Shown: positions 15,216-20,564 of the stretch, one piece after another
Numbering within the stretch: position 1 is the stretch's first letter
How the letters are laid out: the number at the start of each line of letters is the position of its first letter
Position numbers and translations under genes: made by a program
The notes under the pieces: model-generated
The model's input: the letters and a program-made list of their open reading frames with translations, nothing else
Told to the model about the DNA's origin: nothing
Database searches by the model: none
Origin: Opitutia bacterium
GTDB lineage: Bacteria > Verrucomicrobiota > Verrucomicrobiae > Opitutales > UBA953
NCBI GenBank assembly: GCA_947488485.1
Contig: CANKZO010000020.1
Location: 1-22,823, forward strand
Direction of reading: 5' to 3'
DNA: 22,823 bases

Positions 15216-15662
15216 TTAAAGCGCCGCTTTTCGGGCCGGGCGGCCTTCATCGACCTCGATGTAGTCGAACATCGTGTCCACGCCGGCATCGGCGGTCAGG
15301 CCGTTCTCCTTGAGGCGACGGACGAGCACTTCGTTGGCCTCGTCGCGCCAGCCGCGCTTGGTCATGAAGCCGTTCCAGATCTCGATGTCGTTCGTGGAAA
15401 GTTTACGACCCTTGGCTTCGGCCCAGGCGAGGACCTCGTCCTGCGTCGTCGTGGGATGCTGCAGCACCCAGATACGGAGGTCGTCATACTTGATGCCGAG
15501 ATACTGGCAGCAACGGTCGTCGAAGGCCTTGCCGAGATTGTTCACGAAGTCGGCGTGTAGCTGACCGGCCGCGTGCAGGCGGATCTTCGAGACCAGACGA
15601 GGAAGGTAGACGAAACCGCGGACGGCGTCGTAGGGGCTGAGGAGACCAGGAACGAGGGGCAT
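15216..15662 (-). CDS. DUF5069 domain protein
   Basis: A 148-residue soluble protein starting at ATG 15662. The opening GLLSPYDAVRGFVYLPRLVSKIRLHAAGQLHADFVNNLG matches the DUF5069 pattern (a Leu-Pro-Arg motif with Lys-Ile-Arg after a Ser-Pro-Tyr-Asp segment), and the acidic helical C-terminal half (TQDEVLAWAEAKG) is also typical. The family is common in Verrucomicrobiota and Planctomycetota and has no established biochemical function that I know. No signal peptide or membrane segment is present. It has its own downstream terminator. Its upstream DNA (15664-15715) is a purine-rich tract on the plus strand with repeated GATGAA/GGAAGAT-like words and no clear promoter. Confidence 0.87.
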   Translation of the reverse strand: MPLVPGLLSPYDAVRGFVYLPRLVSKIRLHAAGQLHADFVNNLGKAFDDRCCQYLGIKYDDLRIWVLQHPTTTQDEVLAWAEAKGRKLSTNDIEIWNGFMTKRGWRDEANEVLVRRLKENGLTADAGVDTMFDYIEVDEGRPARKAAL

Positions 15663-15730
15663 GGGTGGGAAGATAGATGAAGATGAAAGAGGGATGATAA
15701 AGGATGGAAGATAAAAACCGAGTTAGGTCT

Positions 15731-15883
15731 TAGCGGATAGCGGTTGGCGGTTAGCGGATAGGAAAAACAAATGACGACTGGAAGATGGGCTATGGGGCCT
15801 ACCACCCGGGGCAGCTTTTCGCCTTCTTTTCTCCCCCTGCATGCTGGTGCTCCCAACCGCTTACCGCCAACCGCTAACCGCTT
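15731..15883. repeat. Facing arrays of heptamers (TAGCGGN)4 and (ACCGCYN)4
   Basis: Left array TAGCGGA, TAGCGGT, TGGCGGT, TAGCGGA (15731-15758). Right array ACCGCTT, ACCGCCA, ACCGCTA, ACCGCTT (15856-15883). The arrays are complementary: a 26-base alignment of left against right reverse complement has 4 mismatches. About 97 bases lie between. They fill much of the 366-base gap between the DUF5069 gene and the SGNH gene, in which I see no coding sequence. Confidence 0.8.
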
Positions 15884-15891
15884 TCACCAAA

Positions 15892-15937
15892 CATTTGCAC
15901 CTTTGCACGCGGCACCGCCGCATTTGCACCTTTGCAC
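15892..15937. repeat. Direct repeat of CATTTGCACCTTTGCAC
   Basis: Two identical 17-base copies at 15892-15908 and 15921-15937, with a 29-base period and a short GCGGC/GCCGC palindrome between. Each copy itself contains TTTGCAC twice, so this is another short tandem word in the same spacer. Confidence 0.8.
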
Positions 15938-15997
15938 CTCTTTCCTCCGGCCCTCGTGCCCTCCATTACCTTGCCCTCCTCCCCTCCCTGCCTTTCC

Positions 15998-16021
15998 TAC
16001 CCCTACCCCGACCCCTGCCCC
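15998..16021. repeat. C-rich hexamer array upstream of the SGNH gene
   Basis: TACCCC, TACCCC, GACCCC, TGCCCC in perfect 6-base register, ending 7 bases before the ATG at 16029. Same hexamer family as 9439-9468 and 22239-22262. The opposite strand has four G4 runs. Confidence 0.8.
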
Positions 16022-16028
16022 TTCAAAA

Positions 16029-16724
16029 ATGAAACTCCTCCTCGCCCTCCTCCTCGCTGTCACCGGGTTCGCGGCCGACGTCGCCAAGCCGGCCTTCTCT
16101 TCGACCAAATACGACAAGGATATCGCGGCCTACGAATCCGCGGACAAGGTCACGCCTCCGCCACAGGGTGCGTTGCTCCTCTCGGGCGCCAGCACGCTGC
16201 GCCTCTGGAAGACGGCCGCCCGCGACTTCGCCCCTTACCCGCTCATCAACCGCGGATTCGGGGGCTCGAAGACCACGGAAGTCCTCGGTTACATGGATCG
16301 CATCGTGCTGCCCTACCACCCGCGCGTGGTCGTCTTCCATTGCGGCAGCAACGACATCAACGCCGGTGATACCGCCGAGGCCGTGATCGCCCGCGTGGCC
16401 GAATACCATCGTCGCCTCCGCGCGGAAAATCCGCACGCCCAGCTCGTGCTCCTCTCGACCACCCAGGCGCCATCGCGCCGGACGAAGTGGGCCGAGATGA
16501 AGAAGGCCGACGAAGGCTTCCGCGCCCTCGCCGCCGCCCATCCGGAGGTCCGGTTCGTGGACATCAACCCCGCGCTCAACCTCCCCGACGGCGAGCCCCG
16601 CCCGGGACTTTACCTGAAGGATAATCTGCACCCGTCTGAAGCCGGCTACGCCGCGATGCTCAAGGTCATCCGCCCCGCCGTCGACGCCGCCTGGCAGGCG
16701 ACGGAAGCGGCGTATAAGAAGTAG
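16029..16724 (+). CDS. Secreted SGNH/GDSL-type hydrolase
   Basis: A 231-residue exported esterase or lipase-like protein. The ATG at 16029 gives a compact signal peptide (KLLLALLLAVTGFAA); the frame is open upstream through repeats only. All SGNH blocks are visible: LLLSGASTLRLW with Ser55 (block I), NRGFGGS around Gly78 (block II), HCGSNDI with Asn108 (block III) and DNLH with Asp198 and His201 (block V). Relatives act on acetylated sugars, peptidoglycan or lipids. The closest pattern I recall is the group with GSS/GAS-T-x-R-L-W, often found beside polysaccharide-degrading genes. No Shine-Dalgarno sequence is seen; C-rich hexamers immediately precede the start. Expression seems independent of its neighbours. 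Confidence 0.9.
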   Translation: MKLLLALLLAVTGFAADVAKPAFSSTKYDKDIAAYESADKVTPPPQGALLLSGASTLRLWKTAARDFAPYPLINRGFGGSKTTEVLGYMDRIVLPYHPRVVVFHCGSNDINAGDTAEAVIARVAEYHRRLRAENPHAQLVLLSTTQAPSRRTKWAEMKKADEGFRALAAAHPEVRFVDINPALNLPDGEPRPGLYLKDNLHPSEAGYAAMLKVIRPAVDAAWQATEAAYKK

Positions 16725-16733
16725 GAGCGGTTA

Positions 16734-16789
16734 GGTAGGGTTGAGCGCCCTCGCTCAACCGCGGCTGACCAAGGGTGGTCAGCCCTACC
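16734..16789. repeat. Three-way-junction palindrome with complementary loops
   Basis: Outer stem GGTAG (16734-16738) / CTACC (16785-16789) encloses two perfect 9-bp hairpins. The first is GGTTGAGCG/CGCTCAACC with loop CCCT (16739-16760); the second is GGCTGACCA/TGGTCAGCC with loop AGGG (16763-16784). The two loops are reverse complements. It lies just after the SGNH stop; no U tract follows, so ordinary termination is unlikely. Confidence 0.85.
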
Positions 16790-16804
16790 CCGCATTCTTT
16801 TCCT

Positions 16805-16832
16805 ATACTCCATACTCGATACTCCATACTCT
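16805..16832. repeat. Four tandem heptamers ATACTCN upstream of the MFS gene
   Basis: ATACTCC, ATACTCG, ATACTCC, ATACTCT in exact 7-base register, ending 10 bases before the MFS ATG. One copy change would shift spacing by 7 bases without affecting coding. Confidence 0.85.
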
Positions 16833-16842
16833 CAGCCGCCCG

Positions 16843-18111
16843 ATGTCCTCACCCTCCCCCAGTCCTACCGCTGAACGTTTCCCGAACGGACCGTTCACGC
16901 GTTACATGGTCGGCGAAGGAATCTCGATGACGGGCACCTGGATGCAGGGCATGGCGCTCGGCTGGGTGATGACGGAAGTCGTGGTCCGCGACGGACTCCA
17001 GAGCTACGAAGGCCTCCTGCAGGCTGCGCCGCACCTCGCGAGCGGCATCGTGATGCTCCTGCTCTTCCGCCTAGGCGGCGCCTACGCCGACCGGCACGAT
17101 AAACGTTTCATCCTGCAGGTCTGCCAAGTCGCGCAGATCGGCTTCGCACTGGCGATCGGCCAGCTCATCGCGCACGGCGCCCTGCACACCTGGCATCTCA
17201 TCGTCGCCGCCGCGCTGCTCGGCATCTCCAGCTCGTTCGAGATGCCCGCCGCCGCGGCGATCGTCCCGGAACTCGTGGCCAAGGAGAACGTCGCCAAGGC
17301 CATCTCCGTCGACCGCGCGGTCTTCCACGCCACGCGTCTCGTCGGCCCGGCCGCCGCCGGTTATCTCGTCGGAAAGTATGGCGCCGAGTGGGCCTTCTAC
17401 CTGAACGCCGCCTCGTTCGTAGCGCTGATGGTCGCGTTGGCCACGCTACCGCGACGTCCGCAGGGCACGGCCGAAGAAGAGCAGAAACGTCAGGGCGGCG
17501 CAGGCGAAGGCTTCCGCCACGTCAGCCAAGATAAGCCCAGCCTCGCGATGGTCGCGCTCCTCGCCACCAATACGCTCTTCGTCTTTCCGGTCATCATCGT
17601 CCTGCTGCCGATCTATGCGCGCAATGACCTCCACGCCACGCCGGAGCAGATGGGTCTGCTGATGTTGTGCTCCGGCGCCGGCTCGGTTTCCGGTTCGCTG
17701 CTGATCATGGCCCTGCGGCCGTCGCTGCGTCGTCTCGCTATCCTGACAGGCATGGTCCTCGCCTGCGGGGCGCTCGTGAGCCTCAGTCAAGCCACCGGAC
17801 TGGTCTGGGCCGGCGCCTCGCTCGTCAGCCTGGCGGTCGGTGTCTCCACGCTCGTCGGTCTTGCGAATACCATCGTCCAGGAGCGCTCGCCCGCCGAACT
17901 GCGTGGCCGTGTCTCGGCCGTCGCCGGCCTGAGCTTCTTCGGCTTCCTGCCTTTCGCCGCGATCATCATGGGCTGGATGACCGACCTCTTCAAACTGCGC
18001 AACGTGCTGCTCGGATCCTCGATCTGCTACGCCGTCATCGGCCTGCTCGTCATGCTCACCGTCGGCAGCAAGGTGACGGGCGGGCAGGAGCAGGAAACTT
18101 CCGTCAATTAA
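16843..18111 (+). CDS. MFS transporter, MFS_3/EntS-like exporter family
   Basis: A 422-residue major-facilitator protein with about 10-12 hydrophobic helices. The N terminus RYMVGEGISMTGTWMQGMALGWVMTEV is typical of the MFS_3 group (enterobactin-exporter EntS-like). Further landmarks are GGAYADRHDKRFILQ (the A-type loop between helices 2 and 3), EMPAAAAIVPELVAKENVAKAISVDRAVFHATRLVGPAAAG and the C-terminal ERSPAELRGRVSAVAGLSFFG. I start at ATG 16843, since the open frame further upstream translates the heptamer and palindrome repeats. The cargo is unknown. It ends 2 bases before a hairpin element that probably closes the transcript. Confidence 0.9.
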   Translation: MSSPSPSPTAERFPNGPFTRYMVGEGISMTGTWMQGMALGWVMTEVVVRDGLQSYEGLLQAAPHLASGIVMLLLFRLGGAYADRHDKRFILQVCQVAQIGFALAIGQLIAHGALHTWHLIVAAALLGISSSFEMPAAAAIVPELVAKENVAKAISVDRAVFHATRLVGPAAAGYLVGKYGAEWAFYLNAASFVALMVALATLPRRPQGTAEEEQKRQGGAGEGFRHVSQDKPSLAMVALLATNTLFVFPVIIVLLPIYARNDLHATPEQMGLLMLCSGAGSVSGSLLIMALRPSLRRLAILTGMVLACGALVSLSQATGLVWAGASLVSLAVGVSTLVGLANTIVQERSPAELRGRVSAVAGLSFFGFLPFAAIIMGWMTDLFKLRNVLLGSSICYAVIGLLVMLTVGSKVTGGQEQETSVN

Positions 18112-18113
18112 AG

Positions 18114-18191
18114 CAAAGGGAGACCGGAAACCGGGAAGGATGCTGCGGACATATCCCCAGCCAATCATCCGGTCTCCGGTTTCCCTTTGAG
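18114..18191. repeat. Palindromic hairpin element, copy 1 (REPIN/MITE-like)
   Basis: A 78-base element whose ends GGGAGACCGGAAACCGG and CCGGTCTCCGGTTTCCC form an imperfect inverted repeat. Inner arms GCTGCGGA and TCCCCAGC continue the stem with one C-C mismatch. A second copy lies in the opposite orientation at 19834-19914. This copy sits between the converging MFS and tRNA-Arg genes. Confidence 0.88.
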
Positions 18192-18229
18192 TTCTGACTA
18201 CGTCTGGCGAGCTAAGCTCGCCCAAAAAG

Positions 18230-18304
18230 TGGTGCTCCCGTTGGGAGTCGAACCCAAATCGCCGGCTTCGGAGGCTAGCATTCTATCCATTGAAATACAG
18301 GAGC
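18230..18304 (-). tRNA. tRNA-Arg (anticodon CCG)
   Basis: Minus-strand cloverleaf with encoded CCA, 75 bases in total. Acceptor stem GCTCCTG/CGGGAGC, discriminator A. Anticodon loop CTCCGAA gives CCG, reading CGG codons. T arm TTGGG-TTCGACT-CCCAA. The anticodon stem CTAGC/GCCGG has an A-C mismatch at its middle pair. Confidence 0.94.
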
Positions 18305-18374
18305 GTGAGGGGTTAAAATCCCCCTTATCGCGGGTTAGTCAACCCTTCCCGAACCGGCCTCCGTCTGACCGGCC

Positions 18375-19664
18375 TTATTTCGCGGGCATCACGCGGTCGG
18401 CGAAATCCGCGTAGTTCTTCCAGTCCTCGAGCAGGATGTCATGCGGGCCAGGTCGGATATGGTAGCCGACCGTCTTACCTACGGACTTGCTGAGAGGCGG
18501 GTATTCCTTGGTACCGAGCCCGGGCTGACCCAACACGCGGTAGACCGGATCCGCATGCACGGCGCCGAGGAATTCGCCGAGCGGATCGGCCCAACTATCT
18601 TCGGAAGCGCTGGCAACGTAAAGCGGACGCGGGGCGGCGAGCGCGAGGAGGTAATGTGCGTCGAGCGGCAGCTGGTCTTCCTTCTCGGAGAAGGTCTCGA
18701 AACGCGCGGTGAACCAATGCGGGAAACCACGGCCCTTGTAATGTCCGCTGATCACGCCGACGGTCTCGCCGAAGATGCGCTTATTGAGCGCAGCGCCGCC
18801 GCACCCGGAGTTATTGGAGATCACGAACGCAAAACGTTGATCCTGCGCACCCGCCCAGAGCGAAGCCTTGCCGAGGCGCGAATGGCCATGGACCGCGGCA
18901 CGCCGGGCATCGACGGACGGGACTTTTTCCAAGACATCGAGCATGCGCGAGAGACCCCAAGCCCAGCAGCCGATGGCGCCCCATTCCCCGTCTTGCCATT
19001 TCGTATTCACGCCATCGGGCGAGATCGCCGCCCGGAAGCCGTTCTTCCAGCCCTCGGGATGGTCGGGCTCGAAATCGCCATAATAGACGGTGGCCGAAGC
19101 GTAGCCGCGATCGATGAGGGCCTCGAACTCCCAGCGACGGGCCTGTCCGCCGCGCAAGGCCGGATCGGCCTGGGTCGTGCCCTTCAAGGCCCACTGTTTG
19201 GAGACCCAGGTCGAGGCGACGAAGACCGCCGGATCTTCGACCGTGGTGTGATTGCTGCCGAAGTTAAGCCCGACGAAGACCGGAGCCGGGCGCTTAGCTG
19301 CGTTGGGCACGTAAAGCAGCATGTCGAACGACGGGCCTTTCTTGCCTATCGGCCAGACCTTGAACTGGGTGCGCGTGGCCTTGCCACCGAAGGCGTCCTT
19401 GGATTGCTCGCGGATTTCGACCACGGCGTCGGCCTGGAGCTTCTTCGTATCGGGCGTGCGGCCGAACATGTTCTGCTCGACGAGGCGGAAGACCTCCGGA
19501 CGACGGACCTCGTTCCACATCTTTGCGTCCGTCACCTTGCGGCCGTCGGCGCACACGAGCGGATCGGGCAAAGTATACGGAGGTACTTTCGACTCTTCGG
19601 AGATGGTCGGCGGAATCGCAGCCAGCAGGAGCAGGGGGAGCAGCATGGCGCGACTATGAATCAT
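18375..19664 (-). CDS. Secreted CE15-family esterase, probable glucuronoyl methylesterase
   Basis: CE15 enzymes hydrolyse esters between lignin alcohols and 4-O-methylglucuronic acid of xylan. The 429-residue protein has a signal peptide (MLLPLLLLAAIPPTIS). VFVGLNFGSNHT lies at about 129-140, and the family nucleophile motif GHSRLGKASLWAGAQDQRFA carries Ser262. SGCGGAALNKRIFGE follows, and His408 sits in RPGPHDILLEDW. The position 23 after the serine, where I recall some bacterial members carrying the acidic residue as Glu, is Asn285; Glu355/Asp356 in SASEDSWADP may supply the acid instead. Start is uncertain: ATG 19664 or ATG 19646, both in frame with a signal peptide and neither with a Shine-Dalgarno sequence. 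The longer ORF from 19721 is repeat-derived. A perfect palindrome covers the 19664 start. Confidence 0.88.
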   Translation of the reverse strand: MIHSRAMLLPLLLLAAIPPTISEESKVPPYTLPDPLVCADGRKVTDAKMWNEVRRPEVFRLVEQNMFGRTPDTKKLQADAVVEIREQSKDAFGGKATRTQFKVWPIGKKGPSFDMLLYVPNAAKRPAPVFVGLNFGSNHTTVEDPAVFVASTWVSKQWALKGTTQADPALRGGQARRWEFEALIDRGYASATVYYGDFEPDHPEGWKNGFRAAISPDGVNTKWQDGEWGAIGCWAWGLSRMLDVLEKVPSVDARRAAVHGHSRLGKASLWAGAQDQRFAFVISNNSGCGGAALNKRIFGETVGVISGHYKGRGFPHWFTARFETFSEKEDQLPLDAHYLLALAAPRPLYVASASEDSWADPLGEFLGAVHADPVYRVLGQPGLGTKEYPPLSKSVGKTVGYHIRPGPHDILLEDWKNYADFADRVMPAK

Positions 19665-19670
19665 AGTCGC
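19650..19670. promoter_or_regulatory. Perfect palindrome over the CE15 esterase start
   Basis: GCGACTATGA (19650-19659) and TCATAGTCGC (19661-19670) are exact inverted repeats around a single A. The element includes the ATG at 19662-19664 and ends 4 bases short of the alternative ATG at 19646. It may be an operator or an mRNA hairpin hiding the start; no regulator gene is adjacent. Confidence 0.5.
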
Positions 19671-19686
19671 GAGGGGGCAAGGCCGA

Positions 19687-19807
19687 GGTAGGGGCAGCAC
19701 CGCGTGCTGCCCTAGTTGCATCTTGTTCGCCGCAGGGCGAACGATGGTAGGGGCACGATTTATCGTGCCTTCCCATGCGGAGGGCGCGGCGAAGCCACGC
19801 CCCTACC
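19687..19807. repeat. Composite palindrome cluster bounded by GGTAGGGGC/GCCCCTACC
   Basis: The outer inverted repeat (19687-19695 and 19799-19807) encloses four hairpins: GCAGCAC/GTGCTGC (19694-19710), GTTCGCC/GGCGAAC (19725-19742), GGCACGA/TCGTGCC (19752-19769) and GGGCGCGGC/GCCACGCCC with one mismatch (19782-19802). With the element at 19834-19914 it occupies the 306-base spacer between folA and the esterase gene. I see no coding sequence there. Confidence 0.8.
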
Positions 19808-19833
19808 TTCGGCCGCCCTACCCCGAGACATAG

Positions 19834-19914
19834 CTCAAAGGGAAACCGGAGACCGGATAGTTAGCTGGGGAAAATATCCGCAGCATACATTCCGGTTTCC
19901 GGTCTCCCGTTGAG
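19834..19914. repeat. Palindromic hairpin element, copy 2 (inverted relative to copy 1)
   Basis: Starts CTCAAAGGGAAACCGG and ends CCGGTCTCCCGTTGAG. Its reverse complement aligns over its whole length with 18114-18191, keeping the end repeats, the ATGCTGCGGA core word and the TCCCCAGC arm, with differences mainly in the loop. It lies 62 bases past the folA stop. Confidence 0.88.
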
Positions 19915-19976
19915 TTAAGCCTCCCCTTGCCCACGTGTCACCTTGCCCACTTACCCCCTCGCGGCGTCAGCCGCGC

Positions 19977-20471
19977 TTACCGTTCCCAGATTTCAAACGC
20001 ATACCCCAACCCCTGATACTCGCCCCTCTTCGACGACACGAGTTTGGTGAAGAGCTTCTGCCAATCAGCGGGAAAGAAACGGTCGCCTTCGAAGTCGCGG
20101 TCGATGCGGGTGATGAGCAGGCGTTCGCACAGGGGCGTCCCCTCGGCGTAAATCCGCTCGCCGCCGGTGATCCAGACCGGGCCGGGCCACTGGTCCATGC
20201 GGTCGGCGATGACGATGGCCTCGGCCAAGGAAGCAGCACGCTCGGCCCCGGGGAACGACTTGGCGGGGTCGCGCGAGACCACCACCGTCCCCCGACCCGG
20301 CAGGGCCTTGCCCAGTTCAGCGTAGCAGGCCGGTCCCTCGATCATGACGCCGCCGGCCGTCTGGTCCATGAACCAGGCCAGGTCTTCCGGAATATGCCAA
20401 GGAAGCTTCCCTTCGCGCCCGATGACCCCGTTTCGGGCCACGGCGACGATGCACTGGAGGGGCTTGGGCAC
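19977..20471 (-). CDS. folA: Dihydrofolate reductase
   Basis: Reduces dihydrofolate to tetrahydrofolate with NADPH. It is 164 residues, the standard length, starting at GTG 20471. Typical elements are CIVAVARNGVIGREGKLPWHIPEDLAWF, with the substrate-binding Asp in PEDLAWF, then ALPGRGTVVVSRD and ITGGERIYAEGTPLCERLLITRID. The cofactor-binding helix start, usually MGRxTW, reads EGPACY, so the arginine and threonine that contact NADPH in E. coli-type enzymes are replaced. The gene diverges from the membrane chaperone gene across 93 bases. No thyA is adjacent in this window. Confidence 0.94.
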   Translation of the reverse strand: MPKPLQCIVAVARNGVIGREGKLPWHIPEDLAWFMDQTAGGVMIEGPACYAELGKALPGRGTVVVSRDPAKSFPGAERAASLAEAIVIADRMDQWPGPVWITGGERIYAEGTPLCERLLITRIDRDFEGDRFFPADWQKLFTKLVSSKRGEYQGLGYAFEIWER

Positions 20472-20528
20472 GGCTCAAGGGATGTGAACAACCCCCGCGA
20501 AGGCAAGCACCGGGCGGACTTGGACGGG

Positions 20529-20558
20529 TTGACACCCGCCGAAAGCCTAGGGTAAGTT
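20529..20558 (+). promoter_or_regulatory. Predicted promoter of the PpiD-like gene (leaderless)
   Basis: A perfect -35 TTGACA (20529-20534), an 18-base spacer and a -10-like TAAGTT (20553-20558, 3 of 6). Seven bases further on is the A of the ATG at 20565. No Shine-Dalgarno sequence fits between, so transcription probably begins on the start codon. Confidence 0.5.
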
Positions 20559-20564
20559 GCCCGA

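Noticed and set aside
14417..15662. Prophage remnant (holin-like gene)
   Set aside because: No integrase, lysin, capsid or tail gene is near, and base composition is host-like; the holin resemblance is only in outline.
15664..15720. Purine-rich tract before the DUF5069 gene as a possible regulatory element
   Set aside because: GATGAA-like words recur but without exact register, inverted symmetry or a promoter match.
15731..15937. CRISPR array
   Set aside because: Units are 7 or 17 bases, there are no unique spacers of regular length and no cas genes nearby.
16741..16842. N-terminal extension of the MFS transporter
   Set aside because: The extra residues are translated from the palindrome and the ATACTCN heptamers and are not transporter-like.
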